From positions 44,566 to 108,565 of the forward strand of contig JAKUCV010004398.1 in NCBI GenBank assembly GCA_028386065.3: DNA of 64,000 nt, read 5' to 3'. Both the position numbers and the translations under genes were made by a program. The notes under the pieces were generated by a model, which was given only the letters and a program-made list of their open reading frames with translations, was not told where the DNA came from and made no database searches. Numbering within the stretch: position 1 is the stretch's first letter; the number at the start of each line of letters is the position of its first letter. This DNA is from Turnera subulata. Taxonomy: Eukaryota > Streptophyta > Magnoliopsida > Malpighiales > Passifloraceae. Shown piece by piece: positions 35,470 to 47,103 of the stretch.

Positions 35470-35924
35470 TTTCGTTGCGTGTTAACCAAAATAATAATAA
35501 AATTATTCCGGGATACGCGATCACGCACAACAATATCGTCGTCTTCTTCATCATCATCACTCGTAAGCTAAAAAACGAGGTGTTCATCATCATCACTCGT
35601 AAGCTCAAAAACGAGGTGTTCATCATCATTATCAGGAGGAAGAAGATTATCATCTGCACTTGGGATTCGAGTATGGCTGCCAAAGTAACGGGACCAAGGT
35701 AAGGTTGTGCTATTCGACGTCTGTTCCCGCTGAGACGACGACGACGGCCCTCTACTATTCCAGATTTGAGTATTGCTGCCTAAGTAATGGGACCAAGGTA
35801 AAGACGACGTCGACGACTCCCTTGTGCTATTCGGCTGTCCCCGCTGTGCTGAACTCATCAAATTATTCTACAGTACTGAATCCCACACACTATTGCTTTG
35901 ATCATGATCAGGAACTCTAGACAT
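35470..35924 (-). pseudogene. Truncated tandem copy of the RING-H2 gene
   Basis: The minus strand starts MSRVPDHDQSNSVWDSVL, matching the intact gene's MCGVPDQNSGSGWDSVP, then meets a TAG at the point where the intact copy has PSWNN. The frame goes on through GQPNS, a WSRYFGSHTRIPSADD segment (compare WSCYFDTDTLIPGADD) and acidic DDDEH repeats, but no RING finger follows. The WS-YFGS segment is duplicated within the copy, and a 36-bp tandem repeat lies around 35560-35635. The upstream region also resembles that of the intact gene. It is a duplicate that lost the ligase domain. Confidence 0.75.
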
Positions 35925-36396
35925 TCTTAAAAGAAAAGGATCGAAAGTATTGACAACGAAGAAACTTGATGTACTACAATAAGGTTTTTGAAGGAGGAAG
36001 TGAAGGTTACTAACCAACATATAAGCACTTAATACATGTGTGGGTTTGTATATATATACCGAGTGAAACTGATTGTAATAAATACCAACAATAGGATTTG
36101 AACCTAATCCTTGTAGGTTGCTGCGAGCAACAACTACCACAAAGGAAAATGGTGTTTAGTTTAAAAACGCAGCGTTTAAAGGCTTTTTGGTTTATTATTA
36201 TTTTTTAATATCAGAATTGGACGGTTTTTGTGCTTTTCTTTTGGTCAGTGAAAAATAAGTGTAGACGTTGACTTATTTAACTGCTTGAGAAAAAACGACG
36301 ACGTCTTGGCGGATTATATTTCACCCTCTCTGCTCAGTTCTCCATCACTGGACGGACTAAGCTCGGGTAAGGAAATCGGAGAAAAGCAAGCGAACA
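35925..36396. other. Duplicated RING-type promoter and BORCS6-like gene promoter
   Basis: 35990-36115 resembles 33930-34060 upstream of the intact RING gene (ACATGTGTG, TATATATAYACCGAGT, then a GATTTGAACCTA-type segment). 36250-36396 should hold the promoter and leader of the plus-strand gene starting at 36397. Confidence 0.55.
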
Positions 36397-37549
36397 ATGG
36401 AGGAGGATGAACAAGCGGGAAGGATCGATGGATCAACGGATCACACCGAGTCGTCGGGAACAGTCGTCTCCGGCCTCGATCCACCGTCCACTTGTCCCGG
36501 TACAGAACCCGACCAAGTGGAGGTGGATCCGAAACGGAGCGAGGAGATCTTCAAGGCAATCGAAGTAGTAGAGAGGGACTCTCTCGCCATCGCCGAGAGC
36601 TTCTCCTCCCTCTTCTCCTCCCTCCGCCTCGCTCTCTCCGAGGTCGTTCATCGCTCAAAGCTTCTTCGTCTCCTCGTTTTTCACCTTTTGTCTTTGGTGG
36701 AAGAGGTAGAGCGACATTTGAATTTGTTTTTTTTTTTATTATTATTATTTTTTCTTGGTTTTTTTAGGTTACTAGCGGCTCCGTTGATCACATGCGGTGC
36801 TTCGGCGACGCGACTGGCCGGCTTCAGGAATCTGGTGAGTGGAAAATACTCGAGAACAAATCCTGTTTATATATTGTCGATTTTGTTTTCCTTTTTTTAA
36901 ATAATAATTATTTATGTTAGTGATTGTATTGTAACACCTGAATTTTTCGTCTCTTTATAGTGCTTGATGCTGCAACTAAAGGGAACCGTTACATAAATTC
37001 CTGTCTCAGGTTCATTTCTTCTCCTTAATCCATCCTAAATTTCCAATGTGCTTGTTCATTATGTAAGGAATGTGAACCAGTGTACTGTAGTTAATGCATC
37101 ATTAGTTGATTAATTGGTATTAGTAATAGAAAAAAAATGCTTTAGAGTCATCTCAATTTCATGTAGATAACTAGCATCCAATCAAAACTGTGTTTTGGAA
37201 TTTATACAATCCCATAAAGAACTGAAGAAACTCCCTGTAAAGCAACCAGTAACTTGGAGAGTTTCCTTGCATTTGAATGGCAGGTAGGATTTTGCTGGAT
37301 TTAACCTTTTGTTGGATTTTTTTTTCCCCTTCTTGCAGATTAAATGAGGAAATGAAGGGCATTGACACCCTAGCAATGCAGTTGTATCCTTGTGTTTAAT
37401 TGATTAGTTGTTTTATTCTTTGCTGATCTTGGTTTGATTCTTCAATCGTGGTTGACTTTTTGGTTTCTTAACTGTTGCTAAGAAAACTTCTGAGGAGAAA
37501 TGTAGACGCTCTGGACTCTGCTGTGAACAGACTGGTCCGATTCCCGTGA
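36397..37549 (+). CDS. BORCS6-like C-terminal helix domain protein
   Basis: Five coding exons: 36397-36642, 36768-36834, 36961-37009, 37339-37383 and 37483-37549; the phases agree and give 157 residues. After an acidic, disordered first 45 residues the protein is helical: ...EVDPKRSEEIFKAIEVVERD, FSSLFSSLRLALSEVTS, GSVDHMRCFGDATGRLQESV, LNEEMKGIDTLAMQLKLLRR and NVDALDSAVNRLV. This pattern fits the BLOC-1-related complex subunit 6 (DUF2365) C-terminal helix family. In animals BORC places lysosomes on kinesin tracks; the plant role is inference. The fourth intron is U12-type. The gene is short for the family but complete from ATG to TGA. Confidence 0.75.
37384..37482 (+). other. U12-type GT-AG intron in the BORCS6-like gene
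   Basis: The donor reads TT|GTATCCTTG against the U12 consensus GTATCCTTT. The branch site TTTCTTAAC (37464-37472) matches TTCCTTRAC at 8 of 9 positions and its A lies about 11 nt from the AG at 37481-37482. Joining TT to AAAACTTCTG keeps the frame (MQ-L-KLLRRNV). The intron is 99 nt long. Confidence 0.85.
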
Positions 37550-40139
37550 TTCGGGGGGGTTTTACGCACCTCACACTATTCTGGAAAGGTTTGAGCGAGC
37601 TGGTTCTCTGGATAGTTTTGTACAGAGAAGAAGATCTTTTGAGGAAGTGTAATGTAAATAGTTCGGATACAGCTTTCTTTTCGCCCAGTATTTCGGCTGA
37701 TGTTTTGGAGCTGCCTTTCGACCTTAGCATCCAGATAACTCTGCAAGACTTGAGGTTGAGTTTGCATAATGAACTGACATGATCTCATTTGATTTGTAAG
37801 TGATAGTACCAATGGTTGAACTGCCATGTTCACAACATTGGCTGCATTTTCCATGCTTGCTGTATATGCACTGATAGGCTGATTACAAATAGAGTATCTC
37901 AGCTGGAGCTTGCTTGCTAGTTTCTCAATCATATGCTTCTGGAAGGAATTGTTCCCAGACAATTTGGTATTCTCTCGCCTATGGCTTTTGGAATTGTTTG
38001 CCAGGATTGACTTGTCTGTGAGTCTGTCTGATTTCAGCTGTTAAACTGAATGCTAATGCCTCTTGCTCTGGATTCTCTTATTAGGCATTAGTCTTTCTCT
38101 ATAGCGAAGGATTTTATTTTGTTAAACAAAGGATGGTTCCGATGGAAAATGCTTATTATCATGGATTCTGTGCTTGTCCATTAGCTGCTGTGACCTTATC
38201 ATGCTTTCTCATGAAGTGGTTTGGTTTTTCTGTACAAAATAGAACTTTTGGCTGGACATAGGAAAAAATAGAAGGTACCCTGGAACATGCAAGTCACACA
38301 CATGAGCGTAATAGCTTTCAGGATTGAGGGTGCACTACTGGCCCGTTCAGATTGGAAAAGCAAAATTAGAGGTCCATTATCTGAAAGAGGAGTGTGCTTG
38401 CTTGACTCAATATCCTCGAGTTAGGTCCTGAATTTCTATTAAATCCTGTACTTGCAAAGTCAACCGTCTGTTTTCTTTTATTTATTTTTCCTGGAAACAT
38501 CTCGTTGATTCATTACTAGAAGGAATATACAGATACTGTAAATGTCAGATATTGTACGAGCAATATACATATTCGGAACCAATCTAATACTCTAAAAACC
38601 TAGGGATGTAGAAGGAAGGAGACATCCGTTTTTGGCTCACACTGTAACTATGGTAGTACAATAAATGGTTTTTCCTTTGAAAATTAGTCACCTAGAACTA
38701 GCTAATGCTGCCAATTGAACCCTTAACTGTTTTCAATCGGCATATTCTTATCATGCCGACCTGATGTCGATACTCAGCTACTGGCACAGCACTCAAAACA
38801 ACCCTGGTATCGCAGGTGTTCGTCTAACTACCGGCATTGTAGAGGTCGCCAAAGCAGCCGCCATCGTCGCCATCATCCCTGCTATCACCACCAAAAGTCA
38901 GCCGTCTTTAGAACATGGCCGTGTTATCTGTGATATATATAAATTTATAGGTACCGCCACCTTCAGATTATCACCCTTCAAAATTTTTGATTATAGGAAA
39001 CATAACATTACGCTTGACTGTGTGAAGTAAAAATAAAGGATATAATAGGAAAATAGGTAATCAATAATATTGAAGGCTTTTTCTGGAGGAGAGATACTTT
39101 GGAACAGAAATTAATTATTTAAGGCATTAGTTTTTTCGAATGGAGGGTTAGGAAGAAAGTGGCAAATCGTGTACAGTGTTTTCGACAGATTTTGGAAGTA
39201 GTTTTGTTATTCATAGACCAAAAAGTTCTAAAACAATAGTCCAATTGTCTTCCTCATTAGTTACCCTCTAGCTAATGAAAAGTTCTTAAATGCTCCACTA
39301 TTTTTTTAAAAGATTATGCATTCGTATTAAGAAGCTTACAAACCATGCATGCAAACCAACCATAGCTAGACATACTATGGTGACCTTTTTATAAACATAA
39401 TTACTAATAATTTAGCAAACAAGTGCCTCGTAAATATTACCGTATTTGAACCCGCTTGCAATCTCTTTTTTGTGGATAATTTGTAAATTCCATTCCATTG
39501 GTTGCTCTCGCCCTTGGGAGCCTCCTTCAACCTAATTTTCTTTTGCCAAAAAACAAAAAGAAAACAAGTGGTTTATAATCTAGCTACGTACTCCTTTAAA
39601 AACCACCAATTGCAATGTCTCTAACAATATTGTCATATGACTAATGCACCAAACTAAGCACAGATGCATCACTCATTTGAGAGGTAAACTAATTAAGCAC
39701 ACCACAATCTTGTCGTTACCTAATTAAGTGCAAACCCACTCAGCCAACATTGTCTTTAACCATAACCATACTTTGGATACTCGGTAGAGTTTAGAAACAT
39801 ACCTTGGTCCCCCTCTCTATGTACATAAAGGAAATGAAGCACGCAACCAAGTAAATAACTGTTGCTACAACGACTTATTCAATATAAAAATCTCTCTATC
39901 TAGTGCAGTATTCCTAGTGACTTTTTATCAAGCAAGAAAGATTCAATTGTGTTGATGCTCATAGTGCATCAACCAACCATCTTGACTTCAATTACAGCCT
40001 TCGTAGGATTCTTGGTTTTTCCTGGAAAATTTAGCTTAAAGTCAAGCTTGAAATCATCAAGCAATCCATCCTTATATAATTACTGGACAATATTGTACCA
40101 TTGTCTGAGATTTTCTTGCATATGGGGTCAATTTTCCCG

Positions 40140-40188
<49 letters not shown>

Positions 40189-40362
40189 ACCAACACGTGC
40201 AAAGAAATTTTGTTGCTCCCTATGGAGTAAACGTGAATACAGGTTTTCAATGCCGCTAGAAACAGAAATGATTATTGCTATTTACTTGCTAATTGCTTAC
40301 TACTTCATATGATCACAAAACCTAACAAAAGTACAGTAGATGGACGTATATATTATATGTTC
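37550..40362. other. 3' UTR and long intergenic stretch
   Basis: 37550 to about 38050 is probably 3' UTR of the BORCS6-like gene. The rest is AT-rich with no recognisable gene. 38760-38940 is a GC-richer island whose ORF I do not recognise. A TA microsatellite of about 45 bp lies at 40143-40187. Confidence 0.5.
40143..40187. repeat. (TA)n microsatellite
   Basis: About 22 uninterrupted TA units; likely to vary in length between individuals. Confidence 0.95.
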
Positions 40363-41970
40363 GGTAAAAAGGCTTTTTATGTCCCTTCACTTTTTTATTT
40401 TCATCATTGTTGTCCCTGTGCTTTGAAAATCATCGATCTTGTCCCTGAAGTTTGGTGAAACTTAGTATTGTTGTACATTTTACCTTCAATAACCAACCAG
40501 TCACTCTACCTGGTGGCAACACGTATACAAGCCTAGAATTATTTAATATTTTTTCCTATTTATTAATTCTCTTAGATATTGAAATTTAAATTTTAATTAC
40601 TTTATATTTCTATTTATAATGGATATATCTTTTAAAATAAAGGAAAGAAGCCTGAATTTAATTCTTTAATATTATTTATTTTTTCATAAATTTTAATAAA
40701 GAGATACCATGAGGACCATTTAGACTAAAAATTATTTTTTCTCTATTTTAAATTGAAATCGTTATATATGACTAATAATATAAAAACAAATGAGAAGGAA
40801 AAAAAAAACCCTCCCATTCTCACTCTCCCTAACCACCACAAATCTGTAAAACACACAAACACCGCCAATTCAACAACTGTAACCACCATCTACAAACAAA
40901 AACGAAACTTCCACCATCAAACCAACATAATAAACAGCAATTAAACTGGCCTATGTCGCTTTACGTTATCTTCATTCTTCTATTCACTTCTTCTCCATTG
41001 GTTTCTCCTTCCAGAATCTTACCAAAAAAACCCCAAACGGCGGTGCTTGATGTCGCAGCTACAATTTCCAGACCAAACATGTCTTATCTTCTATCCCTAA
41101 AACGACCATACTACAAACCATCAACACAAAACCGACTCCCCATTCGCAATGCAGCTACACACCAAAACATCAATCCAAGGAACCACACACAAAGACTACA
41201 AGTCACTCACTCTAGCCCGACTCGAGCGTGACTCGGCCCGGTTTAGATCTCACACCATTCTCCTAGATCTGGCCATCAATGGCATTGCCACGCCAGATCT
41301 CAAACTACTCGGTGAGTACTTCTCCTGAGTCGGCGGTGCTTCTGGAAACGGCGACTTCGTTAGCGATGAGTTGAGGCGGAGAAGAGGAGAACGAGAAGGA
41401 GAGAAGGCAGGGTCGGCATAGGTATGGGGTTGTCGGTTGGGGAACGGGTATGGTGGTAGCAGTTTGTGCTCTATGGGGAAGAAGGTGAAAAGGGATTGAA
41501 ATTAACATGAAACCAAGCAAATGCGAAGTCCACGATAGCATATTGAAACCGAAGAATCAAGCGTTTTCTAAAAAAGGAAAAATGGAAGATAGGGGGCAGT
41601 GGTGGTGGTGGTGGTGTTTTGTGATATGAGAATTGGGGGAGAAATTAATTAGATTGGATTCTGGATATTCGGAGAGAGAGAGAGGATTAGTGGTTATTTT
41701 AAATTTTTTAATATTTTTTATTTAAAAATTTTTAGAAACTAATAAAAAAGAATGAAAATTTTAAAAGTAAAAGAATAATAAAAAAATTCGGCATCCTGCG
41801 GGCCCCACTTGCCACGCGTTAGGATCTGGGGGCACACCGGTGATTGCAGGTAAAATGTACAACAACACCCGGTTTCACCAAACTTCAGGGACAAGATCGA
41901 TGATTTTCAAAACATAGGGACAACAACGACGAAAATAAAAAAGTGAAGGGACATAAAAAGCTTTTTTACC
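40363..41970. mobile_element. Non-autonomous Mutator-like element, about 1.6 kb
   Basis: The ends are long inverted repeats: GGTAAAAAGGCTTTTTATGT at the left is matched in reverse complement by ACATAAAAAGCTTTTTTACC at the right, and the match continues for about 130 bp through the GTCCCTTCAC, AAAATCATCGATCTTGTCCC and GGTGAAAC motifs. Flanks TTATATGTTC (40353-40362) and TTATACGTTC (41971-41980) agree at 9 of 10 positions, a Mutator-type target duplication. The interior has no transposase; the part from 40930 to 41500 is less AT-rich than its surroundings and may be captured host DNA. Confidence 0.85.
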
Positions 41971-41980
41971 TTATACGTTC

Positions 41981-43772
41981 AAATCTGTTTACTGTTTTGT
42001 AAAACCATCCTTGCAAAATTGATGATTCTCCTTATTCTATAACCAACACAAATTCCAACTAAAATAAGTACGCGATATTAACCATTATCAACTATATATA
42101 ACAAATCCATATGAAAGATATCTACATCTATACTATAAAGAAACAGTGTCATTCTATTTTCTTTATATAATTTATCCATTTCTTTGCAAACCTACGCAAG
42201 GGAGATGATAAACATGACAAATAAAATATACAAGAAAAGTCGCGTGATGTGTCACATGTATGCATATCAAAAGCAATTTATGCTTTATTCCCTTCCATGA
42301 GTTCCCCACATTACACCACTAATTAAGGGTAGCCTTTTTTGGTCGAGCTAATTAAGTGTATAATATGGGAAGTTCTTTTATACAAAACCTTAATATCCAA
42401 AGTGGAGCTCTGACTACTATCTCTTCTTGTTCAACCCCTACTGGTTGTCTTCCACTCCTGCATGATGATATTCTAGCTAGGAACTGCATCCCTGCGATCT
42501 GCATGCTCGGATTGTTTAAATAATCTGATACGTACATTCTCATCGTGATCAAAAAACAAGTGGAGCTCTCACTAGCATGACACTAAAAGGCTTATATATT
42601 TCGAGCTGCCTTTTTTAGATTGAAGGGTCAAATCATTCACTACCAGCCCAATATATGGACATGAGAATGGAAAATACAGGATGCATGATATCATCCATGA
42701 GGACCTACTTAATTACAAGTTATAGGATATTTAGATTAATTCACATGCAAACGTGTCCTGAATAATAGAGTGAAGATCATGCTGTCTCCAAAGCTTGAGG
42801 AAAGAATTTTTTTGGGGGAAAAAAAGTTCCTTGTTTGTATTCTTTCCTTGGTAGCTTAAACACTCGATTGATAGTCATACGTACTATACATCATCGAATT
42901 CGTTCACATGCAACTCTGAGCACTATAAGTCAGCAGTATAGAGCCAAACTGTGAAAGAAAGGAAATAATTATGGAAAGAATAATATTATTCCTTCTTCGC
43001 ATCTTTTTCCTTTGAGCATTTTGTACTTCACTTTGCAATGGACAAAATCACAAAAAGAATCATTGCTGAATACTCCATCATATGTATATCACACACCGGG
43101 TGCTGATCACGAAAAGCAAGTGCAAAAAAAAAAAAATGAAAGGAAACTTTCTTCCTTGTTTGTCATATCCTGTCTGGTTCTTATTTACGAAATTAATTAT
43201 AAATATTATTGCTCATACCAAAAATTTTATGTTCATGTCAAAAAAAACTATATATTATTGCACTGTCAAATTTATTATTGAGGCGGCTCAAAAGAAATTA
43301 GTTGGTGAGCAGCATATATTAAAAAATGATCTGCGGGCCGGTAAGTATTACATTCAAGGCTAGCTATGTTTGGAAGACAACTAATTCATTGCATGCTGTG
43401 GTCCAAGAAGTTCTTTTTTTTTATTGGTCATTGAGTGGTCCATGATGTTCTTATACAAACAGTCAAGGACAAGTTAATGACCTTCACAAATTCTTATTTC
43501 TTGTTGGAAATTCCCCACACCATTTTTTTTGTTTTTAACTTTTTTTATGAGGAAACAAAAAGTTACACTCATCTCTCTCATGCAAATTCATGCAGTCATA
43601 GCAACAAACCTAGTATTATCTTTTGCTTCATCATATATTCTACCAATTCTTTTAGATCTTAGCTTTCCCAAGCTAGCATGTGTGCTTAATTAATCATCAC
43701 ACAGAAAGAAAACACCGAATTATCAAGCCACTATATATGTTTTTTATTTTCCCGTCCCCATACCACTTTACT
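41981..43772. other. AT-rich intergenic stretch, no gene seen
   Basis: Only short ORFs of biased composition. No RNA gene or repeat border recognised. Confidence 0.5.
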
Positions 43773-44290
43773 AGGGTGGCAAAATGGGTGTCCGTAGATT
43801 GGGTCATAATAGGTCGCCCATCAAGAAATTAAAATAGATATCCATATTCATTTAGACCCATTTAATATGAATATACTCATTTACCTATTTAGACCCATTT
43901 AATATGGGTCTACCTATTTGCCCATATAATATTAATATTTGATATATATTTTTAAAATTTGTGTTTTAAGTTTTTTAAATTTATGAATATTAATCCGACC
44001 TAGTCCATATTAACCCGGTATAGCCAATACGAGCCTAACTAGGCGCGAGCGAGATGTGCTTGGTCGGGTTTAAATTGGCCCATATGAGCCCAACTAGGTC
44101 CATATGGTTTGGACTATATTGGGCCCAGCTAGGCCCACACCGGACCCAACTCGACCCATATGGGTTGGGCCAGGACCGGCCTAAATAGGCCCACCGAGTC
44201 AAATCAGGCCCATATTGGTTAGGCCGGGATAGGCCCGCGAGGCCCAATTAGGCCCAAATAGGTTGGGCCTATCTTGACCCATGTGGATAA
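43773..44290. mobile_element. Possible hAT-type remnant with degenerate GGCCCATATGG repeats
   Basis: The left part starts CTAGGGTGGCAAAATGGGT, which resembles hAT terminal repeats of plants (TAGGGNTGGCAAANGGG). 43990-44280 is a degenerate array around GGCCCATATGGGTTGGGCC. No matching right end or 8-bp target duplication was found, so the class is uncertain. Confidence 0.35.
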
Positions 44291-45594
44291 TTAAATTAGA
44301 AGAATTGACAACCAACCTCATGCCCATTACAAATGTTAAGACCATTGTAAAATGCCAATTCTTCTTGTTGTACTTTAAATTTTTCTAGTTTAGCATCAAT
44401 TTTTTTTTTTCTAGTACTTCATGTACGATTCTCTACAGAATATATATATTATATTTCTTCTTCTTCTTCTTCTTCTTTTTCTTTTTCTTTAAATGTTTGA
44501 TGTAGATGACTATATTGCACGCCACCCCTTATTAGTTACTTCGGTTTCATATTAAATTTTTTTTACTCTCATTAATGTTGTAACTATATAGCATGTCTTT
44601 TTGCTGACAAAAAAAAAAATAAAATATAGCATGTCTTTTGTCTCCATACAAGGGCGCCGCACGGGGGGCGGGGAAAAAAGGTGCTTTGAGCCTTTTGACT
44701 AGTCGGTCACCAAGGCATTATAGTTAGCAGTAGTAATTAGTTAGGGCCAGTCCAAAATAATCATGATTAAATAATCATCCTCATGCATGTTCCTTATGCC
44801 TTTTGTTGTTATCATTTTTCACTTTCTAGCTACACGTATCTAACAAAGCTAAATCTAGGTATCAAATTTAATAAGTGATGTGCTTCATAATCATATGCAT
44901 TTTTGGCTCATAGTTGTCATATTATTGATTGTGATGTCTTGACAAAAAAAAAAAAAAAAGTAGCCATATTGTTGATCAGCCTAGAGTGTAGGTTTCAACT
45001 TTATATCTTGTAGAACTCAGTTTTTTTTAAAAAAAATAAAAAAGTGTATGTATAAGGTGCTGTTTCATGTTTCTTCCTCCCAATTTACCCACCAAAAAGG
45101 CAACATTTTTGCTTTGTTCTGAAAATTTACTAATTAACACACACACACAATAATACTATCCTACAAAAAGTTATGTATAAGGTGCTGCTGAACACCAAAA
45201 AGTTATGTATAAGGTGCTGCTGAACACCATGTAAGTATTTGGTACAATTACTTTACATGTGTTTAATTGCGGGTTGTACGAAAAAATTAATGAATGAAGA
45301 CATCTAACCAATCACAAAACTTATAGGAGTACTAGTACTACAGTATAGTAGGCCATACCAGCTACTAGTAGCAGTACCTAGCCAGGGTAGCAGACTGTTC
45401 TTCCTGCTCCCTTGGAAATTGGAAGATATATGGGTCTACAACTGGTCGTTTCTATACACACATGGTTCACAAGGGGATTTCCAATCTCGAAGTTTGGTAA
45501 AGATTTTTAATACAGTGGGTTGTTTAATTTTCGACCACATATAAATTAGGAATCCTAAACTCCATAATTATTTAACACAGGAAAACTAGGATTT
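44291..45594. other. Intergenic stretch with small repeats
   Basis: A CTT microsatellite lies at 44455-44480. A 34-bp unit containing GTTATGTATAAGGTGCTGCT is present twice in tandem at about 45164-45229, with a partial third match near 45043. No gene seen. Confidence 0.6.
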
Positions 45595-46569
45595 TTCTAT
45601 GGTGTTCCAGGAGTATGGTACTCATGCGATTATGTCTACTGGATATGAGTGGTTAAATAATGATTGTTGGATATGTTAATTTTATAACAATATTATTTTT
45701 TTATTTTTATATTTATTTTTATTTATACTAAAAAATATTTTAGGTAGGAACCCATCCAAGATGGTAAGATCCAGATAGTATGATAGCCGTTATATTGATA
45801 GCCGTTACTTTTCTTAATAAGAGGTCGACATAGTAACTTTTATAGGTCGACCTAACAATTTTATAAGTGTATGCTTTATTTTGGAGATTTAATAAAAGGT
45901 CTACCCATTAGCTTATAGATTAACTTATCAATATTCATATTAAGGTTGACCTGTTAATCGAAGGGGACGACCTATTATATTTTTTTTATGGTCACCGTTG
46001 AAGGATCTATATAAGGTTGACCTGTTAATCGAAGTGGTTGACCTATTATATTTTTGAAGGTATTAATCTAATATGTATAGACTTATTTAATTGTAAAAGG
46101 TCGACCTGATTAATTGAAGATTGATTCATTGTAATTTAGGTTACCGATTTTTATCTAACTATTGAATTTTATAAGGTCGACCTATTTGAATGAAAAGGTC
46201 GATCTGTTTAATTGAATTATTAAGAGATCGACCTGTGAATTTGACAGGTCGACCTCCACACAAAAAATATATTTGCTATCTAATAGGTTGACCTATTAAT
46301 TTAAACGACTTATTAGGTCGACTTCTGATTTAATGGGTTGACCCATTAATAATTATTAGGTCGACCTCCTAAAATAAATAGGTCTACCCCAACTCTTGTT
46401 AGTTTTCAAATAAGTTATAAATTTAAATTTCTAATTAAAATGAAAATAAAAATATTCTTAACTAAGGAAAGTTTTTATTATTATTTGAATTCTTCAAATT
46501 AATATTATATAAAATTTAATGAATAAAAAATAATTATGGTGAGTACCGTACTCATGGAGCACCATAGAA
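45595..46569. mobile_element. Foldback element carrying a GGTCGACC array
   Basis: The left end TTCTATGGTGTTCCAGGAGT is mirrored at the right by the complement of TTCTATGGTGCTCCATGAGT; the match extends about 30 bp to GGTACTCA. I found no convincing target duplication. There is no coding sequence; the interior contains the array described separately. Confidence 0.65.
45820..46390. repeat. Degenerate array of GGTCGACCT palindromes
   Basis: Five perfect GGTCGACCT copies (starting 45845, 46099, 46175, 46247 and 46359) and about a dozen variants such as GGTTGACCT and GGTCTACCC are spaced by 15-80 bp of AT-rich sequence, often followed by GTTAATTGAA. A 44-bp block is duplicated at about 45942-45989 and 46013-46059. 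Confidence 0.85.
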
Positions 46570-47103
46570 TGACCCAGTAAATTTGTACGACCTTTCTTGA
46601 ATCACATGTAATTAAATCATCCTAACTACAAATTTCTGAGGAAAATAATCTTTACCTATTACTTCAATTATATATTATTAGCATTTACATATTCCTTCAT
46701 TTCTTTAAAACGATTTTTAGATGAGTCTCAATCCGTTTATCAGTTGCACTTAGTAATTCTCGCATGAAATGAAGAAGGGAAATGGTCCTTAATTAGTTGG
46801 ATTTCACAGAACTATTTCTCCCACTCCTTTTCACAGTTCCTTTCTTATATTGTTATGACATACATAATACATACAGGTTCTTTCGAAACTACCAATTCTA
46901 ACTAATTATAGAAGGTTATAAGAACTAAGTACACACGAAATTGAATTCGGGGTTCTCAAAAAAAAAAAAGAGTACTAAGTACGCACTCACTAAAGCCTAC
47001 CTGTTGATTATAAATAAAAGGATACTAATCCTAATCGGATGAGTAGGTGGGGTGTCATATGACAAGAAAATTGCTTTTCGGACAATAATAAGTTGGAAGG
47101 GTT
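46570..47103. other. AT-rich intergenic stretch
   Basis: No gene or repeat border recognised up to the start of the Sirevirus LTR. Confidence 0.5.

Noticed and set aside
37576..37962. 128-codon minus-strand ORF after the BORCS6-like gene
   Set aside because: It lies antisense to the likely 3' UTR, has no recognisable domain or good start context, and no flanking splice sites.
38764..39030. 88-codon ORF in a GC-richer island
   Set aside because: Alanine- and isoleucine-biased composition from a repeated GCC/ATC pattern; no domain, no neighbouring exon.
44035..44247. 70-codon ORF with repeated PNxYGxxLxRW-like residues
   Set aside because: It is the translation of the degenerate GGCCCATATGG array, not a protein.
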